This document shows positions 1-11,508 of a DNA stretch of 64,000 nucleotides, one piece after another (the stretch's first letter is position 1; each line of letters starts with the position of its first letter). The notes under the pieces were generated by a model. That model searched no databases. It was not told the origin of the DNA and saw only the letters and a program-made list of their open reading frames with translations. A program made the translations under genes and the position numbers. Location of the stretch: positions 9,305,076 to 9,369,075 of the forward strand of contig JARUPZ010000008.1 of the NCBI GenBank assembly GCA_031213475.1, read 5' to 3'. Source of the DNA: Nereocystis luetkeana (taxonomy: Eukaryota; Sar; Phaeophyceae; Laminariales; Laminariaceae).

Positions 1-43
1 CACGTAACTGTGAGGGCCCACCTATCTTGACCGGTGGCTACGA

Positions 44-150
44 CTACGGGGGGCCATAGTTAACAGGACCAAATATAGTTAGTAAAAATGGTGAAACATA
101 TAGGTTTTTATGTGTACCATAGGTCCTGTTAACTATGGTCTCCCGGAATA
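44..150 (+). mobile_element. MITE family 1, copy 1 (foldback, TA-flanked)
   Basis: About 107 bp with long inverted ends: left GGGGGGCCATAGTTAACAGG, right its complement. The A/T-rich core contains AAATAT-GTTAGTAAAAATGG. The TA-type flank suggests a Tc1/mariner-like (Stowaway-type) origin. No transposase is encoded. It lies 520 bp upstream of epimerase relic C exon 6, in what would be its intron 5. Confidence 0.75.
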
Positions 151-671
151 GACTGGTCGACGGTACATACATGCGCTTCGCGGCTCGGGTTGTACAAATT
201 ATTATTTTATGTCGTAGCAAGGAGGCCAACCACTTATTGATACAAGTGCACCTAGAATTTTGCACGGAACAGCACACTTCGTGCGAGGGAGATGTAATGT
301 AGTACACCACAATCAATCCCCGGAGTCTGCTGTATTGGCTTTGTCACATTGATGTGGGCTCCAAAATAGGATGCTTTTGCCATTGAGGCTCAGGGGCCAC
401 AAAGAGGTTTTCCTCCTGGTTCATGGGATTGAAGACTACAAGCAGGTTTCCCTTTCAAAGTTTCTCGACGTCGAAGCCGATTGTTGCGTGTGGTATGCAG
501 GTTCCCTCACACGAGGAGCCCCAGACAGCAGTGTAGGGAAATCTCTAACGTAGCGAGCATTCGATACGCATACGTAGTGTTCTGCGGCTGGTCTGGAGAC
601 ACTCAAATGCTCCCCTCGGATGGGCCCTATGATATTCCATCTGTGTCGTTCTTGCCCACCATCTACTACAG

Positions 672-1627
672 ACAATCACGTCCACGACAACGGCGACGCT
701 GGAATGGCGCTGATGGAGAGTTTCAACGCCGACGTGTCCAACAACGTACTCGAGGACAGCAAGCACGGCGTCAGGCTGCCCGTGGGCTGCGCCGATAGCA
801 TCTTCTCTAAGAACGGCATCACCGGTTCGTCCAAGTAAGTGAGGAATACGGTGCAGTTCTCGGTGAACAGGGGGGCAGGTACAGATCTACGACCCCCCCC
901 CCCCCTCACCCGTCTCTTTCGTTTTCTTGATGCCGCGGGTTTTCGTCGACTGGAATGCATACGGTGACAAATGGTCTACTTGTCGTCTCCATTTCTCATG
1001 CATATCGTCCCCCAATGTATAACACGAAGTAGATATATTTGCCTAATACTTCTTTGTCACATGTCGCCATGTATTGCGAACAATATTTGTGAGCGGTCTA
1101 GACTTTGAAAAAACACACCTTTCTCTTCACATGACGTTGCAGAGTTTGGCTACCCGCTACACTCCCAATTTTGGGTACTCTAAACTTTACCCATCTGGTC
1201 TGCAGTAGCTCTTGCGCAGTGCCGCCCGATGCCGAACCCTACGTAGTCAAGTTGTGTGGCACCAAGTTCACCGTATGTATGCCCTTGTCGTCCTCGAATC
1301 ACGATCTCTTTCTCCTTCCCAAGGTACAAAGATGTGTACACGTGTGAGGGGTCCGATAACCCGTGGGTGGCAGATTCTGGGCAATCGCAGGATAACATCT
1401 TCTCGGTCAACACCATAAGCGGCGGCGAGCAGACCATCAACCTCACCATGGCTGACGGCACCGAGTTCATCGACTACACCTTCGAAAATGCTTAAACGGT
1501 GCGCTTCGAGAACTGTGAGGGAACCCTCATGTCCGGCAGCATTGGTCTCCGCAGTGTTGAGTTGAAGATCACCGACTGTTCTTGTTTCGACACAACGTCA
1601 GACAGTGACTACAAGCGTTTTTGCTGA
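672..1627 (+). pseudogene. Epimerase copy C: exons 6 and 7 with a nonsense codon
   Basis: This is the 3' end of a third mannuronan C5-epimerase copy. The exon 6 homologue is 672-834, 163 nt as in the intact genes, after a TACAG acceptor and before a CCAA/GTAAGT donor. The exon 7 homologue is 1324-1627 (304 nt, one extra codon near its start), after a CCAAG acceptor and ending in TGA. Exon 6 is fully open and keeps the family segment GDAGMALMESFNADVSNN. In exon 7 a TAA at 1493-1495 stands where both intact genes have AAA (Lys), removing the last 44 residues. Downstream of it the frame is still intact to the normal end, ending KRFC rather than KPVC. Exons 1-5 would lie left of the window edge. 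It may be a young pseudogene or a gene for a shortened protein; the single lesion leaves both possible. Confidence 0.8.
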
Positions 1628-2760
1628 GCAGGCGGCAGGGATCGCGGTCGATTGAGACATAGTTCACCCCTGTGCTGCGCGGTCTTCCTCGACTACTAAT
1701 GCCGATCAGTAGGTTCGTGTCTCACACATAGCTCTGCAGCAACATCAGCAGCAGCAGCTTGGTTGTGTCCACGGGGATATGGTTCACATGTGTTCGGGTA
1801 CTCGTGTGAGTTGGAGATAACACGCAGGGATTTCCCTTGTTTGACGCCGGACAAAGATTTCTACGCGGTCGTATGATGGCCCGGTGTAAGCAATATTTGA
1901 TGGATTCTACGAGCTGTGCTATATGCTGCAGAGGGGAGAAACGGTGTATATGAGTTCCGTTCCTTGATGTTGCAATATGGACTTCGGGTTATCGAGCCTG
2001 CACATCAAACAAGAACAGCAGTGTGCGCTCGAATCGGGTATGGTGCGGTTAGGGCTCTAGTTGTTTGAGATATCCTATCCGGCGGTTGCCTACGCAGACG
2101 GAGATTATCTGATGTATTTACATACAAACTTCACGACGATCGGCCCCAAGCCGTGTACAGCGTTTTGTTCGGTCCCCACCGTAAACTTCACTTGAAGTTG
2201 TGCTACTTAAATACGTACGTGTAACGATACGCGTAGGTACGGTAGTGTCGACGTGGCAGTGTGTTTCGCCATTCGATGTTATTCTTCGCATCGAGCGACC
2301 TTGTCTGTTTGCCCTGGTACGGACGGCCCTAACGTCTGGCTTTCTCCACCTCCGGAATACGTGTGCTCGCGCATGTACACGACGGCAAAGGATTGTTGTG
2401 TGGTATTTCCGGTGTGCCATTGTTATTGTTTCGCACCCGTACCGCCGAGCGCGGCATTCGCAGGGTGCCGGTGGTAACACTGGTGGTGTATTCTATACCG
2501 AAGGGAAACTTGGGAGGGCATATATATATCAGCTAGTCTCCGACGGGCGCGGTTTTGCCTCTGTGTGACCAGAGGGAGTCGCCGGACATGGCCCTACATC
2601 TCGCAGAGCAACCCATGTTTTTGATCCGATAGAAACTCTGTTAAACCAGACAAAACAAATGGTGATGCCTGCTGCTGCTGTGATAGCTTTTTGCTCGGCT
2701 CGCAACGCTGTAGGGGGATGAAGTGAGCTGCTGAGTGTTGGGGGTTTCTTCTCAGCGTTC
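1628..2760 (+). repeat. Shared 3' flank of epimerase copy C
   Basis: This stretch aligns along its length with the DNA after gene B (to about 53390) and, inverted, after gene A (down to about 10330). Landmarks are CCTATCCGGCGG near 2075, the TCCACCTCCGGAATACGTG segment near 2346 and GCTCGCAACG near 2700. It probably holds the 3' UTR plus neutral duplicated DNA. I see no splice-linked gene in it. Confidence 0.7.
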
Positions 2761-3446
2761 TATTCGGTTCGAGTCGGGGGAGATGTATTGCACTGGGGCC
2801 TATCTACGGTAAGGGACAGTGGCCTCGCCGGTGGTAAATTATGTTTGCTGCGGCACTTACTTACAGGAATACCCTCGCCGCTGATTGGACGGATCACTCA
2901 AAATTCCATTCGAACCAGCCGAATGGTATCGTCCACAGACAGGACGAAAGCGGCGCGACCTCTGTCTATCCTAATTACTTATATCAACGGTTCGAGCCAT
3001 TCATTGGTGTTCATTGTTTGTTGGTGTAAATCTATCACATTGATATGTTCATGCTCTCGCGACTTGTGGCACCTGTCATTCGAAAATGATCGGGAAACCT
3101 TCGCACGCACCCGTCCCAACGGTGATACCGGTAAATATATGGAAGTGGTGTCTTTGGTGGGATTCCCCACAACGTACTGGCACGGCTTTGGCGTGGAAAC
3201 CCCAAAGTCGCTGGTTACATTATTATCCCCATGGGTACTACTCGTTTCCCCCCTTTATTTCCGCTTTGAAAAAGATGCCGGGGATACGTACATTCGGCAA
3301 TAATGTCGCGGACATCAAGCTCGATAGTTACCAGGTATCACTTAGTAATGTAGTGATTGATGCCAGTTGAACAGACTGATCGGTAAAGTTAAGTGAGCTT
3401 TACTGTAACTTCCATCATATTCACCAAGTCCGAGCCTACAAGATTG
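2761..3446. other. Unassigned DNA between copy C flank and relic D
   Basis: It contains a 171-codon open frame on the plus strand (2788-3303), but I recognise no motif in its product and no other block in the window matches it. The junction near 3400 is where relic D stops, so a duplication breakpoint probably lies here. Confidence 0.4.
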
Positions 3447-5611
3447 TCTCGTGCTGACAAGATCAAGGCTGCCTCCGTTGGCACGCAAGTTGATGAACTT
3501 CTTGATCGCGCACAGCAGACGTGGTTCGTCGGCCTTGGCTCCGGCAGACGTTCCGGGCACGTGATCGGGAGCAGATACGGGCCGGTCGACGCCAAACGCG
3601 TGCCGGTCAAGCGAGACTGGTCATTTGGTCCAAAGAAACAGATTGGTGTTGTACTTCATGATAGATAGAGAGAAAAAACTATTACGGGGTACCATTGTTA
3701 ATAGAACCAAATGTTGATCGTAAAAATGGATAAATATATAGTTTTTTTATGTATACCATAGGTTCTATTAACTACTATGGACCCCCTTAATAATAACAAA
3801 AATGCTGTTGTCCTGCGCCCATAGATATGATGACTTGAGTTCCGGGCGTAAATGAAATCAATTTGACTGTTTCGGCTTGAGCTACTACTTTACTATAGAG
3901 TAGTACCAGATATGGCTACTGGAGATGAACTAACTGTAACTCACTGTTCCGTCGATAGTACACCAAGATGAGTATCAGGTGCTCGAATTAGTCAAGATAG
4001 TGTGGCGCGTTATGCCTCCGACACACATGGTATATTGATATCGTCTCCAAACGAGATATGTTTGATTCACAGCAGTGCTGTAGCTCAAGCAATAGCTACA
4101 AGTACATTGAATTCATTGTGACATGATATACTTCGAACTATATCTAAGGGGAGTAGGTAGGTGTTGTTGGTGGGCGAAAAATAATCAGCTTTCGACAACA
4201 GCAACAGTGCTCGACCTACGTGTCGTGTGAATTAAATCAGTTGGTATTTTTGTTAGGTAGGTGTGGATTCGATCAATAATATGCTTGTTTGTGCTGAGTT
4301 GACAAATAACGCGGGGTCGCTGTTCGTATAGCTTGGGTTGAGCTCATCTATTACCTGGTTGGGAGTTTAATTTTATATACAGGTTAAACTCTATTCAATT
4401 TGGATTCAGAATATACATCGGTCACAATACGGCCAGTAGTTCGCCACTAAACGTGTGCTGCCACCAAAGATGTTGACACCGTTGAAAAAATCTAGAGGAA
4501 CCTCATGGCACGTAATTTGTTCTACGAGCCGTGCCATTTTCTGTTGTAAGAAACGACTTTCGAAGTACGATCAATAGCAGGGCGAATTGATTTTTTCGGA
4601 AACCAGCTGTTACGGGAATAATTGCGCATTTTTCAGGAATCATTTTGCACCTACCTGGGTTTTTAAGAGGTGGAAAGTGAAATTTACCAGGGTTGTGATC
4701 CATGACAATTCCACTCAACTCACGAAAGGGCCTGTGTGAAAACAATCATGATTATTTCGTCCATCAAGGAAAATCAAAGTCGCCGAGAACAATCCAGACA
4801 CAAATGTAAAATATATCTGGAGAACGAAAAAAAACCCAACCAAACAAAAATCTCCAGGCGGGAGTCGGTGCGCATTGTCGTGATGCACAAACCTGCGAAA
4901 TTTCGTAGTCCAACTCCTTAAAATCAAGGCACAACAGTGCGAAGGAGGAATATTACGGCTGTGGCTCGAACCAGCTCGTCTAAAGTACCGTAGGTGCGTG
5001 AAGTGGAGTCAACGTTTCCCGGCCACGATTGCTGGGATATATGCTTTTTACACCCAGGTTGCTACGGGGAGTATCGAGACAACACAGTTTTTCGATCTTA
5101 CTGCTGAAATTTTAATTGTCATGCTTAAGTATCAAGTCGTTCGGTACACTGTATGTTCGAGCAGATATTTGGTACATAATCGATCGTGCTTGCAGCGTCC
5201 GTCGACCAAAAAGAAATAGAAATGATGTGTAACAGATAGAGTATAAGTATAAGTTCCACCTGGAGAGGGGTACTGTCTTTAACGTGCACGCTCTCAGTGA
5301 GCAGCCAGGCTCCTGTTGCGCTGCTGCTCACGTTCGCCGCTGCGCGATTTCACGGCGTACAGTGGAGCTCCGCCGTCAAGGTATTTTCCAGATCCCCTCC
5401 AGCGCGACGTAGCCGCCTCGAGTCTTAGTGTCCGCCAATTCCCGGTGGAGCCGTTTCTACGACGAGGAGCACCGGATCAACGCCCTGGTGCTTGACTTCC
5501 TCGACGGTTTCGAGAAAGCTTTGGTCGTTGAAGCGGTATTTATTTGCCGCGTCTGCCGCCCTCGCTGCCAAAAGGGTCAGAATTCTCAAACTTTCGAAGC
5601 ATTATCGCTAT
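3447..5611 (-). pseudogene. Epimerase relic D: exons 1 and 2 only
   Basis: This is a decayed 5' end of a fourth epimerase copy. The exon 1 homologue is 5611-5260. The expected initiator is ATA, although an ATG three codons on survives. A +1 shift lies in the T-run near 5383-5387 and extra bases near 5537-5547, a net gain of 7 nt over the 345-nt norm. Its donor side is still CCACTCCAG-like followed by GTGGAA. The exon 2 homologue is 3560-3447, exactly 114 nt and still open, but the acceptor AG is AC and the donor GT is CA. No homologue of exons 3-7 follows; the sequence left of about 3400 belongs to another block, so the copy is truncated. The intron between the two exons aligns patchily with intron 1 of gene A and holds one MITE. 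It cannot encode a working enzyme. Confidence 0.8.
3680..3794 (+). mobile_element. MITE family 1, copy 2
   Basis: A diverged copy of the TATTACGGGG...foldback element, with CCATTGTTAATAGAACC on the left and the matching GGTTCTATTAACTACTATGG on the right. It sits in intron 1 of relic D. The aligned site in gene A intron 1 (near 15660) has no insertion, so it arrived after the duplication. Confidence 0.75.
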
Positions 5612-5790
5612 GTGTTCCTACATACACGTTACTTGCTGTTGGGAGATAGGGGGAGTATTTCAGTGTGATGTGTGTTGTGCGGTGGGGTGCGGCGGGGTGC
5701 GAAGTGTTGTCGGCGTTCGGGGAGTGGGGGGTTGCGGGGAGGCACCACTAGTCACCTCGCCGCGGACGTGCGGGTCACCTAAAAAGCTGG
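5612..5790 (-). promoter_or_regulatory. C/A-rich 5' tract of relic D
   Basis: Read on the minus strand, this is a run of CACCCC/CCACAC units upstream of the exon 1 relic. It is homologous to the tracts before genes A and B, and the conserved GGTGACTAGTGG-like edge near 5745-5760 corresponds to CACCGCGAGATG near gene B. It is a decayed promoter or leader. Confidence 0.45.
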
Positions 5791-7400
5791 TAGTATGGCG
5801 GAGAGAAGATCCTGGATAGATACAGTCAGCTTGGAAAACAACACCCCGTGTACTGCCATGGTTTATTTTCAACAAACAAACTAATAACTACGGTAGTTAG
5901 CCGTGCGTTCAACCGATCGGTCGATACTCAGCTTTTCAAACTGCGTGATAACCGTTCGCGCATTTTCGATTGTTGCCTCCGCGAATGAATATTGGTCCGG
6001 TGCCTCCCCTCAATGCTACCAAGATTGAGGAAACGATAATACTAAGTCTTACAGGCTTGAAAAAAATACCAGCGTTTAATGCTGCCGGTATGGCGTTTTC
6101 CCCAGACAGAGTAGAAAGACGCACACCATCACAAGCAAACAGAGAGGGGCGACAAGCAGGTAGTAGCGCAGAATCAATGTCGAATCACGTACGTTGCCTA
6201 GCATGAAGTTTCGACGGCATACCTGGTTAAAGTGTACGCCGGTTCAGTTCGCAGTGGTCTTCTCGCGATGTTAGTGTGCTCATCGCCCAGAGCCCACCGC
6301 AGATCCTCCTCCCCTGTCCCGATTGATTTCAGAACTCGGCCATCTTCTGTGTATATACCTTCTCTCCTTAACCCCTTTTAGAACCGCAGTCCCGTTCTGG
6401 GGACAAACCAGTCAAATTTCAAGTAGTTTTGTCCCCAAACGGGACCGCGGTTCTAAAGGGGTTAACCCCTCGCCCGAACTCCACTGAAGACCCTTTTCCC
6501 TCTGGTCCAGCTGATGCGATACTCAGCAACCCACAGGCGAGTTCTGACCTTTGATATACTTACTTTGTTGGGTGATCGTTCCTGTGTGCGTAGGCCGTGT
6601 CGCAGGCCCTTCAGAACTAACTGCTGTTACGAAGTGCTTTGGACACAAAATACTTTTTTTTGGAAATCGTGGATCACGTTTCATGAGGCACGAAATTTGT
6701 ACGTTGTGTCGTCAAGCACACCATTCGCGGTAGAATGTTCCATGTATGTGCGTGAAGTGTATAAAGCTTTTCCGCAGGTGATTTACTGTACTGTAAGTCA
6801 TGTCACATTGGAAGTATTGCTTGTTGTTATTGTAGACACCCGGGGTGAGCACACCCTGGGACAGAAAGCCAGTGGAATTAGAGCAAGCAAAAAACTGGGT
6901 ATGTAGGCTAAAGGTCGGGGCGTGGATTTTCAGACGGGGGGGAAATATGACGCACAAGTCGAAGAGTACAGGTTTTGAGGACCGGCATTTGCCTGCAGTG
7001 CTTACAGCAGCAACTTGAAGGGGGATACTCGACAACGTAGAACTACACCTACGTATTCGGGGGCAAACTGCTTGTACTCAGTGTACGATATTGTTTTCAG
7101 TATCGAAGGGTAAAAAAACTCGTGTTTATGTCGCTGGGGCTCAAAGTTATTTTCCTCACGTGAGACAGGGGGCGCGTCCAACGTTACGACTCGGATAGTT
7201 CCTGTGTTATCGGTGGTTTACGGTATTCTAATTGCAAAAGTCGAGCCGAGGTTTCTCAATCCCTTGTAGTCTCGAACAAGCATTCGCACTATAGTAGTTC
7301 CGTCGCGTGCTACTGTGGCTGTGCCATGGCATAACCAAAACCAACCCGATCGATTGGAGAGGGTAGCGCATTAAAGAATGTGCGTGGGTCTTGTTCTGAC
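5791..7400. other. Gene-free DNA upstream of relic D
   Basis: Apart from the foldback element at 6367-6466, I see only short unrecognised open frames (the longest is 130 codons at 6514) and no repeat shared with the rest of the window. Confidence 0.4.
6367..6466. mobile_element. Foldback element family 2, copy 1
   Basis: A near-perfect palindrome of about 100 bp. The left arm reads TTAACCCCTTTTAGAACCGC then AGTCCCGTTCTGGGGACAAA, and the right arm is its complement ending GGTTCTAAAGGGGTTAA. The centre is CCAGTCAAATTTCAAGTAG. No coding capacity. A second copy lies at 19.68 kb. Confidence 0.7.
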
Positions 7401-7419
7401 AAACAACCGTGCGGGTGTC

Positions 7420-7640
7420 TGTGTCTCTGTGTCCCCAAGCGATATACACGCCGACATCTGGAACAACCCCAGCGCGTGAGCGCGTGGCTCGTATCCAAGC
7501 TCAGACCGCCACGGAACACAGAGTATGACCCCAACCGCACCGGCAGAGGTTACGTAAGTTCGAGACACGTTGCTGTACCACACGCCGCACAGACTCCCGG
7601 CTACTCCGGTACGGTTACAACGAGTTGAAGACACGCTGAC
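7420..7640 (+). repeat. Conserved upstream block, relic D copy
   Basis: It matches blocks upstream of gene A (19130-19430, same orientation) and gene B (45060-45310, inverted). Shared landmarks are ACACGCCGAC, GCGCGTGG, AAGCTC, GCCAC, AACAGAG and CACCGG, in the same order. It lies 1.8 kb before the exon 1 relic. Confidence 0.6.
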
Positions 7641-10329
7641 ATTGTGGCGTCCAGCCCGGTGTCAGTGCCTTGCAATTTGTTTTGTTTTTGGCACTGCTAC
7701 TACTACCATCAATACGTGCCGTGATGGGCTTCAGCTTGATACAGCATAGGCTTATTCTCGAAACACGGGTACTCGTACAGTGGTCAATATTGTTTGGTCG
7801 ATACTACCGTTCCTTGGGCTTATCTGCAGCCACTGCAGCAGCCCGTGCTATTTAGGAGGGTGAGACGCCCTTCAGCCACGCGTTTGCAATGCTTACTTCA
7901 ACCTCCTCACCAACATTCATGCAATACGGATGTCTGTCTTGCCGATGCTGGCAGATCGTTGTGCGGCCATCTATCGACGCCAGCGACAAAAACCGAAACA
8001 AAGACGAGACCCACGAGCCGATATTCCTGCCATCAAACACCCAAACACACCATAGAATGATGTTTTACAATGAGTGACATCTACACCACGTCACCTAGGC
8101 ATCACTCACTGATGGTACTGGCTGTGCAGCAGTCTAAAAAACGCCGTCAGCCTCTGACGCCGCACTGCGGAGGAATCCATTGAAAAACAAGAAGAACAAC
8201 ATCAGTTCAAATGGTTGCACATTCTGTCATACGACCAGCAGCGGCAACAACAGTTGCATTATCAAAAATATCTCGAGAGTGGTGGGTGCTTGTCGCTGCT
8301 TGCAGTCGAGGGCACGATCGGTTGCATCCGTGCGCTCTGCCCCTCATATTCCCGGCGTCTGTAACCCTATCCTGGTTTGACTTGCAAATCGCTGGGCTTT
8401 TTCGGGACGACGCTTGATAGTAGCTTTAACTGTTTTTCATTGGGTTCTAATGTTCCCGTGGAGCAATTGTTTAGTTATGACAAACGGTAGACGGCATATC
8501 ATACACGTACCAGAGCACCAGCTTTATAGATGTATCTAAGCATTTTCATCCCAATAAGGGCTGCATACTTCACCTACAAGCCTGAACATTGAAAACAACA
8601 CGATGCCGGCATGTTCTTATCGCATCAAATATTTTGACGGAGTACCCAATAACACTCCACCGTGGACGAATGAATATCGAAAAGGCGACTTTGTCGGCAA
8701 CGAGAATACAGTCCAAACTCGGCGCGACCCGTCTATGAAGCGATCTCGACGGAATGTTTCCAAACCCGCAGGCATCATGGCCCGCACCCTCCTAGCATGT
8801 TTTGGGGGACAGTCGTCCCTGAAATACATGATTGGCGGTGTGTTCTCTCTATATTGCGTGCGTAATACAGTAGTATGTGTTGGGTGGTTGTCCGCACAAG
8901 TCCTGACAACTCTGTTATGTGTCTTTTTTTCAGGTGTACCTCTCGGTGCCCGTGTTGACCATATTATGACATGAGGCAGAGGGTATACCCATAGCTGTGA
9001 GAGTACCGTTGGTTTCGCTCAGTTCATGGGTTTCCCAGCATGAACAGCAGAATACCTCGATGAATAGCCGACATTTCAGAACTGGATAGTCCTCGACCCC
9101 ACGAATCGTCTTCTGAACTAACTAGCGAAAAACACACAAACACACCCCATAGGCCGAGTTCATAGGCCTATTTGCTCGACGTCGAGGAGAGTGCGAACGC
9201 AGACAGATACGGCGATGCGAAGACATCGACGGTTTCTTGCCAAACCTGCTATGCTCGGTGTGTGCCTCTGTTGTTTTGGATCAATCGACTCGGAAATGCA
9301 CTCCAGGGGGTGTGCTACCGTGCGCGTACTACGGGGTACATACTGTACGCATACAAAAGTACCTGCCGATGACAATAAGCTTTCGAAAAGCACCAAAATT
9401 TAGTATCCCATCTCATATACCGGGTAATGAATTGTCTCTACTATTATTCTATCCAATCTGCGGAATTACATTCAACGTGACGTAAAGATCCTAACGCACT
9501 CGGAGGTAAGGCCAGGGTAGGCTCTTCAGGTAGACTAAGTGCCAACGTATCAGAACCGACCTAGCTCAAGGGATACACACTCGCTGGGTCCCTCATGCGC
9601 GAGGTTGTAGACACGAACATATTACTGTAGACAACTTGGTAGATCTTGACTTGGTGAGGATTACGGACGAAATAGTAAATCTCACTTTATTTTAACGGTC
9701 AACGTATTTTGACGGGAATCGCTGAAAAAGATAATCAAATGATCTTCATGTATGTCCTCGGCATCGTCAAATGTACAACCCCCCGGCATGGCATCAACCA
9801 AGAAAGGAAGGGGGCAGACGAGTGCCCACGAAAATAAAATCTAGGTAGCGACATTGTGGCTTCCACCCCAATCTCAATTAATGCGTCGGCGGGATGGCGT
9901 CTGCATGTATGTGAAGGTGCTCCGACGATATTTGAATGACTGTGCGCCACTAGTCGCGGAAGCATGAAAATTATCCATGCTATATATTACACCAACAACA
10001 ACAGGGAACACCATTGATTGCCTCGCGCCATCGCTATATATATGGAGTCTCGACAGGCAGAGGTCGTGCCGTCTTCACCCAGCTGATTTTATGTTTGGTT
10101 GAAAAAATGTTAATATTAAGAGCGGTTTGGAATGGCAGAGGCGGCGCCGCCTTCATTCCGTGAAGGTTACTGCTCGACTGGTTCTGATAGAATTGTTAGT
10201 GATATTGGCAAACCACTACCAGGTGTTTCATTCAAAGAGTGCATTCCTGTATTTATCGCATCGCGCAAAATTTCCCACCGGTGATGCCGACTTTAACTTA
10301 CTGTACATACGTACCAGTACAACAAATAT
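7641..10329. other. Gene-free DNA between relic D and gene A flanks
   Basis: No open frame here is recognisable (the longest is about 123 codons, at 8603). I see no tandem repeat or foldback. A 19-mer starting CGGCAACAACAG near 8242 recurs near 33550. Confidence 0.4.
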
Positions 10330-11508
10330 ACGCCGCTCAAGCCGATGATAAAGCTGAGAACAAACGCTCAACACTCACCAGCTCCCTCAATTGACCTTCA
10401 AACGTTCTAATTCGGGCCAAGGGCTATCACGGCAGACGTCGCCATCTTTCGGTTTGTTTCAACTGACTTACCGTTGGATAAGAACATGGGTTACCTTGCG
10501 AGAGGCAGGGCCAGGCCCACCGACTCCTTAGGGCCCGACAGGGACACAACGCCGCCCGTAGGACACCAACCGATATAAGCCCTCTCAAGCTCCCCTACAG
10601 TATATAATACATCGCTGGCGTTTACATACCACCGGCTCACTGCGAATACCGCGCTCGGTGGTGCGGGCGTGAAACCACACAATACTATACACGAGAATTA
10701 TCACTAAATGCCATGCGGTGGAATATATGCACAACACCACGTATTCCGGAGGTGGAACAAGCCATAAGCGAAGGGTGTAAGCCTCCGCGCCATCAAGCAG
10801 TCCACCCTTGCCAGGGCAAACAAACACGGTCGGTCGGTCGGCGAGAGAAAATATCGTATACTAATCGGTAACCGGACGGCCAAGTCGACCGTACCCCGGT
10901 GCGGGCAACGTTACACCTACGTGTACAAATATCAAGATTACAAGTTAATTTTACGGCGTGGATCAAACAAGCGCTATGCACGACTTGAGGCACAATGGCA
11001 CCATATGTATATGTATATAATATATATATATGTATATCAAGCGTCTACAACCCTAGCCGCACCGCATCTGAATTGAACGCAAACTGCGGTAGTCACTTGC
11101 TGACGTACTGGTAGTACCTGGTAGTCTCTTGTGGGAACCTGGCTCAATCGCCTGAGCTTGCTTATCTCGATGCCAAGGCACTAAAAACGCTTATATACTC
11201 TCTTGGCCCTCATCATCGCGAGCGCAGCTCGACCCTTCCATTAAAGACTGCCTACATCCGACCATCGTACGATCGCGTGGAAAACACCGCCGACGTCAAA
11301 TAATGGAAAGCATCCCAGAATAATCTCCCACCCGTACGAGTACACACGGACACGTGGGAACCATCGGCCCTTGAATACACTGAAGCTGCTGTTGCTGCGG
11401 AGCTACGTGTGAGACACGCAAGGTCCTACCGATCGAAAATACTAACCCAGCATGGCAGAACAAGAGAGGCAAAGCGTGTTTCAGCCAACCACAATCTCTC
11501 CCGCCCGT
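10330..11508 (-). repeat. Shared 3' flank of gene A
   Basis: Read on the minus strand, this follows gene A and aligns with the flanks after copy C and gene B. TCCACCTCCGGAATACGTG (complement, near 10740-10760), ACCGAGCGCGGTATTCGC near 10650 and GGCCTGGCCCTGCCTCTCGC near 10500-10520 are the clearest anchors. It includes a TA-rich stretch near 11008-11036 absent from the other two copies. Confidence 0.7.

Noticed and set aside
2788-3303. 171-codon open frame on the plus strand
   Set aside because: No recognisable motif, overlapping frames on both strands, and no support from the paralogous flanks.
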